Assembly (NCBI RefSeq): GCF_036850765.1
Contig: NC_089495.1
Span: forward strand, 208,432,347 to 208,496,346
DNA from: Saccopteryx bilineata
Taxonomy: Eukaryota; Chordata; Mammalia; Chiroptera; Emballonuridae
Reading direction: 5' to 3'
DNA: 64,000 nt
The translations under genes and the position numbers were made by a program. This document shows, in pieces, positions 11,561-22,472 of the stretch; position 1 is the stretch's first letter, and every line of letters begins with the position of its first letter. The notes beneath the pieces are model-generated. The model saw nothing but the letters and a program-made list of their open reading frames with translations. It did no database searches and was not told the DNA's origin.

Positions 11561-12419
11561 CAGCCTAACACGTACAACGCAGACAGTGCTGACGTGCATG
11601 GGTCACCGAGGTACGACCTGCACTTAGGGGTCAGAGGGGACAGGAGCCCCCAGCTTTATTCCGGGACCGCCCTGTTGCGGGGTGGGGGGTGAGGGGAGAA
11701 GTTAGCCAGGGTCCTTCCTCCTCCTCCTCCTTCTCTCTTCATTTTGATGCCTGTGTGTTCTAGGCTCTCTCATGAATGTCCATTCGCGACCGGAAGGAGC
11801 CCTGGGCTGAGGGTCCCCAAGCTGGTTCCCAGCCACGTGACCCCAAGTGTTCCACCCGACTTCTCTTCCCCTCATTAGTGAGGTGGGGTTGCCTGAGGAA
11901 AGCTTCTTTCCTCGGTGGGTCACGAGGAGCCAATGAGATCACAGGGAGTGCACAGCCTGGAGAGCCGGTCAGCCAGCGCTTTCACTCTGGGGGGGGGAGC
12001 ACGTGGGAGGACGCTGGGGGTGGGGCACCCCGCTGGAGGGACGCAGGACTGAATGCGGTAACAATGACAGCACGTGCACGCAGAGCTCGGGACTTCTTAC
12101 GTCCCCCACCCCCCTTCGATGAGCTAATTCCATATTGAGAACTTAACCCATACTCCTTGAAAAACTTAGGTTAGTGCAAAAACAGAAGTAGTTGGGAAGG
12201 AAAGTGCTCCTTGTTGCTTAGACAGTCTTCCTGAAGCTCAGGCAGTCATTGGTCGTCACTTCACGTGTGTCAGAAAGGGAACACGTGATGTGTGTATGGG
12301 GCACGGACCATCCCCTCCCCACCCCGTGACCTCCACGCCATGCCAGGGAGAACGGGCAGAGACACCCTGATCCGCACGCACCTGCCTAAGTTTACTTGAA
12401 AGGGACGTCTGCCCACCTT
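11561..12419. other. No gene recognised
   Basis: GC-moderate unique sequence with several G or C homopolymer runs (near 11989, 12107). Open frames of up to 120 codons have no domain signal. Confidence 0.5.
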
Positions 12420-12590
12420 CACCGGAGATCTGTACCAGGACATTGAAAGCAGCGCTATTTGCAATAGTTAAAAATGGGAAAGAACCAGGCATCCCTCAAC
12501 AGTAGAATGATGAATACATTGTAGCGTATTCTGCACAACAGAATATCGTCCATTAACGAGCACGCATGAACTACAGCTGTAACAGCAGGG
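12420..12590 (+). mobile_element. L1 3'-end fragment
   Basis: Resembles the sense L1 3' segment that has 'gctatttgcaatagttaaaa', 'gaaagaaccaggcatccctc' and 'gtagcgtattctgcacaaca' in that order. It is short and diverged. Confidence 0.55.
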
Positions 12591-14084
12591 CGGACAAACC
12601 GTTCTGGCACTCATCTCTGATGTCAGCGGTTGGGGGGGGGGACCCCTGGGCGGGAGAGACAAGGGCGTGAGGGGCTCTGAGCCCTGCGATGTTCTGACAC
12701 GGAGGGGGGTTGGTGACCCACGTGTGTGCACGTGTGGCTTCGTGCACGTTACTGTGGGAAGATGTCTTTTAAGTTCAGTCTAGAGATAAAATTTGGAAAT
12801 CAATCACCGGGCAGACAGATTTACCTCCTTCTCTTACAGAGCGGTGGAGACCTGTCTTGTACAGACGGTCGGCATTTTTCTCTTGCCACCGGCCCTCTGA
12901 TGTGCCATTAAGTTGTTTCCAGCTGCTGTTTTCCAAAATGATTCCTAACCACCCTTCCAAACGGATGCCGGTTGTTATGAGCACAGGCAGACGATAGCTT
13001 GTTGAACATAATCAATTCAGCCTCACCGACGCCGAGAGGCAGACCACCAGGCAGACGCGTGGGGCCCTCACCCACCCTGTACCTACTCGGGAATCTGGTG
13101 GGCTAGCTAGCTTGTCGACCCGCATAGCTCCGTGGGTGTTCACGGGTATCCCCACCGCCTGGCAGCACCGCTATTGGCATTTCCTCCGCTGTCAGGAACG
13201 CCCAAGCGTTCTGAATATTAATTAAACCATTCACAGCCTCCTTTGCAGGCTTAAAATATTCAGACTCTCAGACATACTGTTTTGCTCCCATTTCAGCCAA
13301 GTTTAATTTCTCTTAACCAGCTTTGTTTCTGTAAAGTAAAATTAATGTATAATTTCAGTGTTTAAATCTCAATCCTCAGCAATTCACGACAGACTGCAAG
13401 CGAATATGATTTGTTCGTTAACACCTAATGGGTCGAAATAATTTATCACGCAAACATGTGCAGGAACACCGAGGCCACTTGAGCAAAAAGCAAATCAGGA
13501 AATGCTCCTTGTTTATCTAATAAACCACCCTAGGGTGAGCCGGGTGCATTAGCAATTGCACAAACTTTGTGACTTATTTATCACCACTATTTATTATTAA
13601 AACTTTATCTGTTTCAACTTACTGAATAGGCGCCTTGGGATACACCGCTCGCAGCAACAACAACAAAATAAAGTTTATGCAATTTGCATAATATTGTACA
13701 AAGAATATTAGCTTAGAACAATATGAATCCCTGGATCATTTGCACAGCCTTTTGGTGTTTAATGCTGGTAAATATTTAAATAACAGCAAGCTCGTGTAAT
13801 TATAAAGATTTCTCTTTCTAATCTGCCCAGGAAAGTACAGCTGCTGTAAATCACCGCGGCCGTCTGGTTTGGCTGGGAGAACGTGAAGGGCCGACAAAGG
13901 GACATTTGTGGCTCGTGTTGGCCAGGAGAGGAGTCTAAGACAAGGGGCCGAAAAGTCTTGCTTTCTCCTCGGTGTTTTATACAAACTGGGTCCTGTTTAC
14001 AATAGTCATATGGAAGATAGGGCCTGGGCTTCTCGACCCTCTTTCATGAACAGGGTGGTTGCATAGTAAGAAAAGAGATGAGTT
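12591..14084. other. No gene; AT-rich block at 13200-13760
   Basis: From about 13200 to 13760 the sequence is AT-rich and apparently repeat-free, with TAATTA-type cores (atattaattaaacc near 13216) and other AT-rich words. This composition is common in conserved noncoding enhancers, but conservation cannot be judged from one sequence. Nothing else is recognised. Confidence 0.35.
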
Positions 14085-14430
14085 ATACCCCAGGGCCTTT
14101 GCACATGCTGCTTCCTCTCTCTGAGCTCTTTTCCCTTTGAACTACCTGCTTGTCTTCTAGTTTATGGCTTACTCACTGGTTTGGTTTTAGTGTAAACCTG
14201 TATATTCTTCCTGGTCCTCCCCGCTGCCTGCTCTGTCTAGCTAGGTCTTCCTGTAATGCACCTTCTGAGCTTACTTATTCAAACGTCGTTCCTCTCCTCT
14301 GGATTCTGATCCCCAGGAGGGGAGGACGGTGTCTGTGTTACACGGAGCTGTGTCTAGGGTGGGACAAGGCATAAATGCTAAACTAGATATTTTTGTGGAA
14401 GGAAGGAATAAATAAAGGAATACCTATAGT
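14085..14430 (+). mobile_element. L2 LINE 3'-end fossil
   Basis: The order 'ccagggcctttgcacatgct', 'tctgagctcttttcc', 'cccaggaggggaggacggtg', then 'ggaataaataaagg' follows the L2 3' end consensus, including its characteristic terminal region. Confidence 0.7.
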
Positions 14431-14689
14431 TATCCATTTAAAAAAATCTCTACATAATCAACAACCACATGCTATAACTACCTTTCAAATTAGACAAATT
14501 AAAAAAAAATGAATTAGAATGCCTAGGGTTGGTGAATGTTTAGGGTTGTAGGAACGCTCAGATACATCAGGAGAATGATTTAGCTGCATGAGGCAAAAGT
14601 CTTAAAGTGATTATTTTACTTATTTATTTAGGCTAAAAACTAACCACATTCGTGGGGGTTCACGCCAAAGCAATGATTTTTGGAATGCG

Positions 14690-14950
14690 TGAACGTGTTT
14701 GGTCTCAAGGATATTCACCACAGTGTTGCTTAAAATTGTGAAAAATTGTAAACAACTTAAGCGGTCAACAGTAGAGAATTAGCTAAAAGAGCTATAATTC
14801 ATCTCTATGATAGCAGACTGTGAAGGGGCTGAATGAGTCAGTTAGAAATATTTTAATGATGTGGGAAGAGGGTTATAATATATTCTGGAATGAATAAAGC
14901 CGATACAAAACCTATGTAACTATGACCCCTTCTCTGTGATGACATTCATG
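14690..14950 (+). mobile_element. L1 3'-UTR fragment
   Basis: Landmarks such as 'ggatattcaccacagtgttg', 'aaaaattgtaaacaacttaa' and 'gtcaacagtagagaattag' are in the order of sense-strand L1 3' sequence. It is strongly diverged. Confidence 0.6.
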
Positions 14951-15297
14951 TACACAGCTTACAAGAAGCATATTAACATAGATGTTAAGATATAAAAGAA
15001 GTTACTGTTTGTTGTGTGGTGAGATTTTGCTCTTCCAGTGATTCTTCCTCAAAATCAGAAGGAAAACAAAACAAAGAAACCGAAGCACTGAGTTCCTGGC
15101 TCAGCCTGCAGAGCAAGGAGTTAATTTAAGGGACTGTAAGGATCAGTAATTTGTGCCTCTTAGGGGGCTCTCTATGTTAAGGACAAAAAGAACCTCAAAG
15201 GCATTTTATTTTCAGCAACTATATTGTTAATTATAACACTGGTATTTCTATGTGGAAGCTACTAAGTAAATTATAGGGGAAAACAAGGAATTACAAA
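14951..15297. other. No gene recognised
   Basis: AT-rich unique sequence. I see nothing assignable. Confidence 0.5.
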
Positions 15298-15839
15298 TAT
15301 TGATCGACTTACAACCTATGCAACTTACGACCATTCGACTTTACGACCACAATCGCTAGCCACGACTGCTCTGCGTCTGGCAGCGCAAGCGTTGCCCGCT
15401 GGGCGTACGACAGTGCGGACCAGCTTCCGGCAGCACTACCATCTCCGCGTGCACCATTTCTACTGTTATCCCAGACTCGGTACAGCAACTTGTGTTTTGT
15501 GTCTTGGATATTTTTCATCAAACCCCTCCCAAGATGTCTACCAAGAGGAAATTGTCTTTGCAAATATTAAACCAGTTGTACTGGTAATGCAGTGTTTTAC
15601 TTAAACCTGACGAATGTAAAAATAAGAAACAAAATGGTGTAGAGATGATACAAATGGCATAAAATGAACAAAGAAAATTATGATATATAACAATAATGAA
15701 AGAAAATGATGATAAAATATGACTTAAAGATTTTTATAACATCATTTCACAGTACTGTACATATAGCCTACTCAACTTACGACCAAATCATGTTACGACC
15801 AGTCTGTTGGAACCAATCGTGGTCGTAAGTCGAACACTA
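15298..15839 (+). mobile_element. Tigger-like (Tc1/mariner) deletion derivative
   Basis: The element is 15300-15837. The right end, read inward, begins gtgttcgacttacgaccacg, and the left end ttgatcgacttacaacc pairs with it. Related sub-repeats (cgacttacgacc) recur inside both ends. TA dinucleotides at 15298-15299 and 15838-15839 fit TA target duplication. Internally, 15534-15587 encodes a 17-residue peptide starting MSTKRK and ending LYW before a stop. That start resembles the N terminus of Tigger/pogo-type transposases, so the element is probably an internal deletion product that keeps the 5' UTR, start codon and 3' end. It is nonautonomous. Orientation is taken from the peptide. Confidence 0.75.
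15534..15587 (+). pseudogene. 17-codon transposase N-terminal stub
   Basis: A short frame within the Tigger-like element: start codon, MSTKRK-type basic N terminus, then a stop after 17 codons. The whole DNA-binding and DDE catalytic region is missing, presumably deleted in the nonautonomous derivative. The assignment rests on the start-codon context and the element's termini. Confidence 0.5.
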
Positions 15840-18362
15840 GCCATATGTTAATGTCATCGGTATATAAGATATTCAGCTTAATAGAAAGAGGGGGAAAAAA
15901 TATTTAAATAAAAATCCTGAAACCCTCAATTTGAATGAGAAACATCAGCATAGACTCCTGATGCACTTTCTCTCAAAACGCCCATCCCTACCTCTGTGAG
16001 TTGAGCAAGCCTGGAAACTAGGGGGGATGCAGCATCAAGGAGCGTCCTATCATCTGTCCTGTGATGGAGAAACATCTCCCATGGACACCGGCTGGAGCAG
16101 AGCCGCGGGGAGAAGGGGCTGGCTCCAGACCAGCAAGCAGCAGGAAACGGGCCAGAGATGCTGGGTCATCCCACCTTATCAACGGAAGCAAGAGGAAAAG
16201 GCTCCCGGCTGGGTCCGAGGGCTCAGTAACCAGCTTGCACAGGCTCCTCTGGCCAGAGTTGGCTCCCTGGGAACATTCGTAAGTGGAATAAACCTTATCA
16301 GCTGCGTTCAAATCCATGAGTCAAACTTGTAACCACAGCAGCAACAAATCCACGATGATTTGGTTTCTTCTGGACCCCAGGAAGGGGACTGGCTCCCTTT
16401 CTGAAGACTTAGCGAATAAACCAAGACTCAAGCCTTTATTTTATAAAGGAACCCTTTAGGGGAACCAGATGGGTCACTTGAGAAGCCTTCTCTTTACATT
16501 GAAGAGTCCCCAGCTTGATTAGGAAGACGGAATGGCAGGATTAGAATGTCCCGATTTTCCAACCTCAAACGCCAACCACTGAACAGTGCGGTCATCCCCG
16601 AGGGACCCCCGGCATCACCGAAACAGAAGCCACCGAACTCCGTGCGCCTCCTGAGGGAAACACGTGATGCCACTTTGGAGGGTTCCTGCCAAAATCTTGA
16701 ACCTGAAGACCGGGGGATGGAGAAACACATCAAAAGTCACCGCAGGGATACAACCAGCAAAATTTAGAATATCAAGAACTTGATAACATCACAGTCTGAC
16801 TCCAAAGAAATGAAAAAGAGAGGAGGGAGACCCTATCAATCGATGCGAGGTGTGGGCTTGATCGGACCCTAAGCTGAATGACCTCACTGTAAAAAGAAGG
16901 GGGGGGGGTAAAAAGGAAATATTTAATATTCGTCGGATATTTGGTGATTTTTTTTTTATGTGTGGTAATGGTCTTGTGCATAGTTTAGACACAACTCCTA
17001 CCTTTTAGAGATACAAGCTAAATTGTTTCCAGAAGATGCACCTGACTGTGTAACAGATACAGGCTGCTTTTGTACTGTCTCTAAGTTTTTTTTAAGTTCT
17101 TGAGACTCTTTCATTTTAAAGACTCAGAATGCTACTTTTGTATCTTCAGTGCTTAGAAATGTTCTATTATCCTATCGATCCTTGCTACAACTGCATTTTA
17201 TTCTGTTTTCTCATTTCGTTATTCCCATGGGTATGTAAGGTTCCCCGGACTGGCTCTCTATTTCGCTTTCCTTTTCCAAATTCATCATTCAGGAATAACT
17301 GAATTACTGCGCATTAACTGAAGTGGATCCGAAGCGACCTGGGTCCAACGTGGGACACGCCAGCGGCTGGATGCTCCTGCAAGGGGGAGGCCTTTTCAAA
17401 CAGGGGAAAAAACACAGCACTCACCTTGTATACCACAGAGAAGCAGTGTGAGCCCAGAGCCTCAGAATCACACTGGCAATAGCATTAAGTATCCGGACCA
17501 ATTACACAAAGGCAGCGAAGAATCATCCCATTTTCTGGGGCCAACCACCGAAGGCACCATCACGTTCTCCACAATGCTTTAAGACCAGGAATTTGGAAGT
17601 CCCGCTGTTTAAATGAAAACACAAGTCCCCGTGCATACCTAAGTCAGAGCCTGGCCCTAAACAAGACGGGGCCAGGCTGATTCTAGGATGAGGATGGTGG
17701 TTTCAAAATAACGCAGATAAATGCCTCCACAGTGTCTACAACTGTAAGACATCACATTACCCCGAGCTGGTTAAAACGGATTTCATGGAAACAGCTCGAG
17801 CCGTATCCCTGATCTAATTAGCTTGTTTACAAAGTTCAATTGATTTATTTTCCCTAAAAGACCTTTCTCCGGAGGTCCCTACAGATAGTGTTTTTCTTAA
17901 CAGTCTTCCAGTTAGTTACCTGATAGCAAAGCCCAGCTCAAAAAAATTAATTTGTTTTCCTTTTAAAAGGGAAGAAAGACACTGTCCCACTGAATGAAAA
18001 AGCCAGAGGCCAGCTTCTCAGGCCTGGCCGACCGAGATGCTCAGCACATGGCTGCCCAGACGCTGACGAGGCACCGTCTTCAGGAATCTGTCCCTAGCAC
18101 CTCGCCGCTCTGCTGTCCTCCGCCTCCGCCTCGTTCTCTGCCGGCCCCTTCCCCCTGGTGACAGAGGTGGCCGCCTGGAGCATCAGCCGCTTCTTTCCGG
18201 GTTAGTAACCCCACTTGGAAAGACCCTCCTTAACCCACCGATTTTGTCTTGCTTCCATCACATTGTCCGCTGCATTCCTTAACACGCCACTGGCCAGGGC
18301 CGGGCCGTCCGTTGGCCAGTCTGGGGGTCCCACATTCACCTCCGGAGCCATCATATGGGTTC
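15840..18362. other. No gene; mixed unique and old repeat sequence
   Basis: No credible coding region. About 16880-17060 resembles a dispersed mammalian repeat that I cannot name. A compact AT-rich block with 'ctaattagcttgtttacaaa' near 17814-17840 could be conserved noncoding DNA. Homopolymer G and T runs lie at 16899-16909 and 16949-16957. Confidence 0.4.
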
Positions 18363-18476
18363 AGCCCTCAACCGGTAGAGGGTGGTTCTCCCATCCAAGT
18401 ACCAAGCAGGCCCGACCCTGCTTAGCTTCCGAGATCAGACGAGATGGGGCGCGTTCAATGTGGTAGGGCTGTAGAC
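18363..18476 (-). pseudogene. 5S rRNA pseudogene, near full length
   Basis: The minus strand begins gtctacagccctaccac and continues through a recognisable 5S rRNA: 'ctcgtctgatctcggaagc', the internal promoter A-box segment agctaagcagggtcggg, then 'tacttggatgggaga'. It ends with a diverged taccggttgagggct in place of the normal 3' stem. The length of about 114 bp is close to the 120-121 nt of mammalian 5S. The 5' start and A box are well kept, but substitutions in the intermediate element and C box and the disturbed 3' end argue for a dispersed retro-copy and against a functional gene. No T-run terminator follows directly. Confidence 0.88.
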
Positions 18477-18696
18477 GAGGGTGGTTCTTGGACGGGGACT
18501 CAGACTCTGCTCTCTGGAAGGGCCATCGCTTGCCCGGGCAGGCAAAAACCACCTCAGACTTCCATCATATAGTTTTAAATAATGTTAGATACCTGAAATT
18601 ACTCCATGGTGTGGGCTGGCCTGGTCATTTCCAGGTTAAAGGAAGGGTGGGAAGGCAACTTTGGAAGCTGTTGGAAGCTTAGCTGTTCTGTGTGTT

Positions 18697-19799
18697 GGGG
18701 GAGGAGGAGGAAGATGAGGAAGAGAAGGAGGAGGAGGAGGAAGATGAGGAAGAGAAGGAGGGGGAGGAGGAGGAGGAGGAGGGGGATGAGGGGGAGGAGG
18801 AGGAGGGGAAGGAGGAGAAGGAGGGGGAGGAGGAGGGGAGGAGGAGGGGGGGGGAGGAGGAGAAGGAGGAGGGGGAGGAGGGGGAGGAGGAGGAGGAGGA
18901 GAGGAGGGGGAGGAGGAGGAGGAGGGGGAGGAGAAGGAGGGGGAGGAGGAGGAGGGGGAGGAGAAGGAGGAGGAGAGGAGGGGGAGGAGGAGGAGGAGGG
19001 GGAGGAGAAGGAGGAGGAGAAGGAGGAGGAGGAGCAGGGGGAGGAGGAGGAGGGGGAGGAAGAGGGGGAGGATGAGGGGGAGGATGAGGGGGAGGGGAGG
19101 AGGAGAAGGAGGAGGGGGAGGAGGGGGAGGAGGGCGAGGAGGAGGGGGAAGAGGAGGGGGAGGAGGGGGAGGAGGGTGAGGAGGAGGGGGAAGGGGAGGG
19201 GGAGGAGGAGGAGGAGGGGGAGGGGGAGGAGGAGGGGGAGGGGGAGAAGGAGGAGGGGGAGGAGGGGGAGGAGGGTGAGGAGGAGGAGGGAGGAGGAGAA
19301 GGAGGAGGAGAGGAGGGGGAGGAGGAGGAGGGTGAGGAGGAGGAGGGGGGAGGAGAAGGAGGAGGAGAGGAGGGGGAGGAGGAGGAGGGGGAGGAGGAGG
19401 GGAGGAGGAGGAGGAGGGGGGGGAGGAGAAGGGGGAGGAGGAGGAGGGGGAGGAGGAGGAGGGGGAGGGGGAGGAGGAGAAGGAGGAGGGGAGGAGGGGG
19501 AGGAGGGGGAGGGGGGAGGAGAAGGAGGAGGAGAGGAGGGGGAGGAGGAGGTGGAGGGGGAGGAGAAGGAGGAGGAGCAGGGGGAGGAGGAGGAGGGGGA
19601 GGAAGAGGGGGAGGAGGAGGGGGAGGAAGAGGGGGAGGAGGAGGGGGAGGAAGAGGGGGAGGAGGAGGAGGGGGGAGGAGAAGGAGGAGGAGAAGGAGGA
19701 GGAGGAGCAGGGGGAGGAGAAGGAGGAGGAGAAAGAGGGGGAGGAGGAGGGGGAGGAAGAGGGGGAGGAGGAGGAGGGGGAGGAGGGGGAGGAAGAGAA
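18697..19799 (+). repeat. 1.1-kb polypurine (GGA/GGGA)n tract
   Basis: About 1,100 bp of almost pure purine on the plus strand, built from GGA, GGGA, GAA and GGGGA words, with only rare T or C interruptions (gatgag near the start, gagcagg islands near 19032, 19577 and 19708). Larger blocks recur, for example ggaggagaaggaggaggaga. The roughly 400-codon open frames on both strands exist because the repeat cannot form stop codons. It has strong potential for triplex (H-DNA) or R-loop structure. Confidence 0.97.
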
Positions 19800-20229
19800 T
19801 GCACAATTGCCTAATCTGGATCGGTCGTTTCCCTCTAAGAACGCAAAGGCCGTGATTGTCCGTGGTAATGTTTATTGGCAGGTCATTGTTTTTTCAAGTC
19901 TTATCAAAAAGAAGCCTTCGGTCCTCTGAGGTTTCAGAGTAAATCCCCTTGGGTGACTCTTGTTCTAGCACTGTCGAAGGTTGCAGGAGGCTATAACCTT
20001 ATTGGAGAATGTGAAAAATGCTGTCCCGTCCTTTCTGCTTGGTCAAACCATGGGGTGTGAGCCGTCCACAAACACGTGGTCAGCCGACTCAGGGAGGGGG
20101 TAACTAAGCGGTATCCGGAGGCGGGAGGTCGGAACTGGCCAGCGCTTGCAGAGGTGGGCGGGCCGTTTGCAGTGTGGTAGACCTTGGGCCCACGTGTACT
20201 GAACACTGTGCCACATGACTTGCCGTGTG
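19800..20229. other. No gene recognised
   Basis: Unique-looking sequence between the purine tract and an LTR fossil. I see nothing assignable. Confidence 0.5.
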
Positions 20230-21100
20230 TTTAGCGGTACCAATCGAACCAGATGAATGTGCCTGGGTGGGATATTGTGGTCTGTAATGTGAAATATATA
20301 CTTTGGTCCCTGTCCCCTTTTCTGCCGCAGTGCTCCGAAAACCCTTGGGATTTCCTAAGCGACGAGAGCCACACAGGTGTCCTTGACGTGAATGAGGTGA
20401 CTGTGGCAAAGCAGGTCAGGATGTGGGCTCGCTGTCAGAACCAGCCGCTGTTAGATGTGATTGGAGGGTTGGAGCTTTCAGACCCATAACTTCCCGGGAG
20501 GGGAGAGAGGGGGGCTGGATGTCGACTCAGTCACCAAATCACCCATGGCCAATGAGTTCATCCATCAATCATGTCTATATAAAGAAACCTCCGTAAAACC
20601 CCTGAAGGACGGGGTTTCTGAGAGCTTCCAGGTTGGTGAACGTGAGCAGATGGGGTGACTGGGGTACAGGAGAGAGCGTGGAGGCTGCAGGTGCCTTCCC
20701 AGACCTTGCCCTGGGGAACACCCTTCTACAATACGCTGGTGATCTAGCAAGCAGCACGTTCTTCTGAGTCCCGTGAGCAGCTATAGCCAGTGAATCGGAC
20801 TGGAGGAGGGGGGTTGTGGGACACTCCGATCTGTATGTAGCAAGTCTGTCAGAAGCACAGGTGAGAACCTGAACTTGCAACAGGTATCTGCCGTGGGGCC
20901 GGAAGGAAGCCGTCCTGACCGGACTGAGCCCGCGACCCGTGGGATCTGATGCTATCTTAGGGTAGACAGCGTCAGCATTGAGCTCAAGTGCAGGACACCA
21001 GCTGGTCTCCGGGAGATGCCTGGCGGTGTGGGGCACACCGGAAATTGGTCTCAGAACGCCAGAAATAATGAGAGAGACAAATACAAATATATGGCTCCTT
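20230..21100 (+). mobile_element. Old LTR retroelement fossil, family unassigned
   Basis: The order 'gtctatataaagaaacctcc', 'gagagcttccaggttggtga', 'gtgatctagcaagcag', 'gtcagaagcacaggtgagaa' and 'ctgtgggatctgatgctatc'-like sequence near 20940 resembles an ancient mammalian LTR that I recognise but cannot name. No gag/pol frame is visible. Boundaries are approximate. Confidence 0.5.
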
Positions 21101-22098
21101 GGTGTCAGATACACTGTGACCCTGCTCCTACATAGGTGGCTCAGAGAAACTCAAATGAAATGAGGGAGAGGGCGGATGCAGCGAAAAGTCAGGAACTTCA
21201 TGTGTTTCAGTAAACAGAGGCTTATTCCTAGACCTACTGACAGATGGAACAGAATAAAAATGACCTTTAAGATTTTTGTGCCAAAGCTCCTTAGACCTAA
21301 GGACTCCAGGGTTGAGTCTCTGAAATGGGCGAGTTTATTTTGGGTGACCCATGGGCCACCAGGACAGCCTTTAACGACCCGATCTGCTTGACTGGAGACC
21401 TGAGTTTGCTGACGTTTCTTGCACGTCTGGTGTGATTTCCACTTGCTGTCTGGTTTGCTTCCGTTCGGAAATACATATTCAGCGGGGCTGAGAAAGACCA
21501 GACCACGGTTGTGCAAAGCCCTGGGGACAGGGCTTAGGCTTGTTAGCGCTTCATGGTCTCCGGCTCCTATCCGCCGCGCTCCCTGTCAACCTTCGGCAGA
21601 GAAACCGACACAAAAATATTTACATGGGTCTAATGACCGTGGCTTTAACATCCGAGGCTGGTGCTGCTGAGATCACTCATCTGAAGGACCAGAAGACCTG
21701 CAGTAATTTAAAATTCCTTCTAAATGTCTGATTCTAATGAGCATCGCCAGCGCTGTGGGGGATGGGATAGCGGGAATTAATGTAAACAGGATCTTCCTAG
21801 GTTTGTTCACTTCCTCCTATCTCAGTGGGAGACGTTTACAATTGGTGCCTGCTGCTCTCACCTCAGGTGTAGGCTTTTCTCTACGTGTGTGTGGCCTGGT
21901 GGGGAGGTGGGGATCCGAGGCCTGGGGCATTTCAGTCCCTCTCCACCAACGCAGATTTACAAAGACGTGTTTGCAATATTGCGACAAGCTGTGTGCAGTC
22001 CAGGAAGAGAAATCTTCCGGAGTCGCCGCAGGGTGCAGCACACACACCGCAACCTCCCCGTGATCAAGGCAGTCTGGGGTCTCCTCCGGGTCTTGAGG
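21101..22098. other. No gene recognised
   Basis: Unique-looking sequence. Open frames up to 121 codons (for example minus 21151-21516) show no domain. Confidence 0.45.
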
Positions 22099-22472
22099 CT
22101 TGTAAAGCCAGGAGCCATGGCCAGGGCCACTATCACAGCAGCCCGGCCCATGCAGGTTCGCATTGGATTCGGACAGTCGGTAAAGAAACAACGGAGCCAC
22201 AAACTGGTGGGCCATCATTTTTAATCCTAGCTTGCACCCGGCAGGCAAGTAAAAACACACACTGGGCTCCAAAACCCACTCACATTCAGTGCTCACAAAG
22301 CTACTGACTTATCCGAGTTTCCTATAATCAAAGGTTTCTAGCTCACCAGCCTTATTCTCCTCAGTTCCCCATCTCCTTCCTTATCACAGATACAAACTCT
22401 GCACAAACTGGCATCTCTCAGCACTCCGCCATCTTGGCTGCTTCTCCTGGTCATGGCTCCTGGCTTTACAAG
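22099..22472. mobile_element. Element bounded by 27-bp inverted repeats
   Basis: The segment at 22099-22125 (starts cttgtaaagccaggagccat) is matched in inverted orientation at 22446-22472 (ends ggctcctggctttacaag) with about one mismatch over 27 bp. The 320 bp between them is noncoding or degenerate. I see no clear target duplication, so the superfamily is open: a MITE-like DNA transposon, or an inverted repeat inside a larger retroelement. Confidence 0.6.

Noticed and set aside
18599..19814. Open frames of about 400 codons on both strands
   Set aside because: GGA/GGGA words cannot form stop codons on either strand. Products are pure Glu/Gly/Arg or Pro/Ser/Leu low complexity.
21817..22307. 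159-codon minus and 140-codon plus frames
   Set aside because: They overlap each other and the inverted-repeat element. No domain recognised, and no codon-level evidence.
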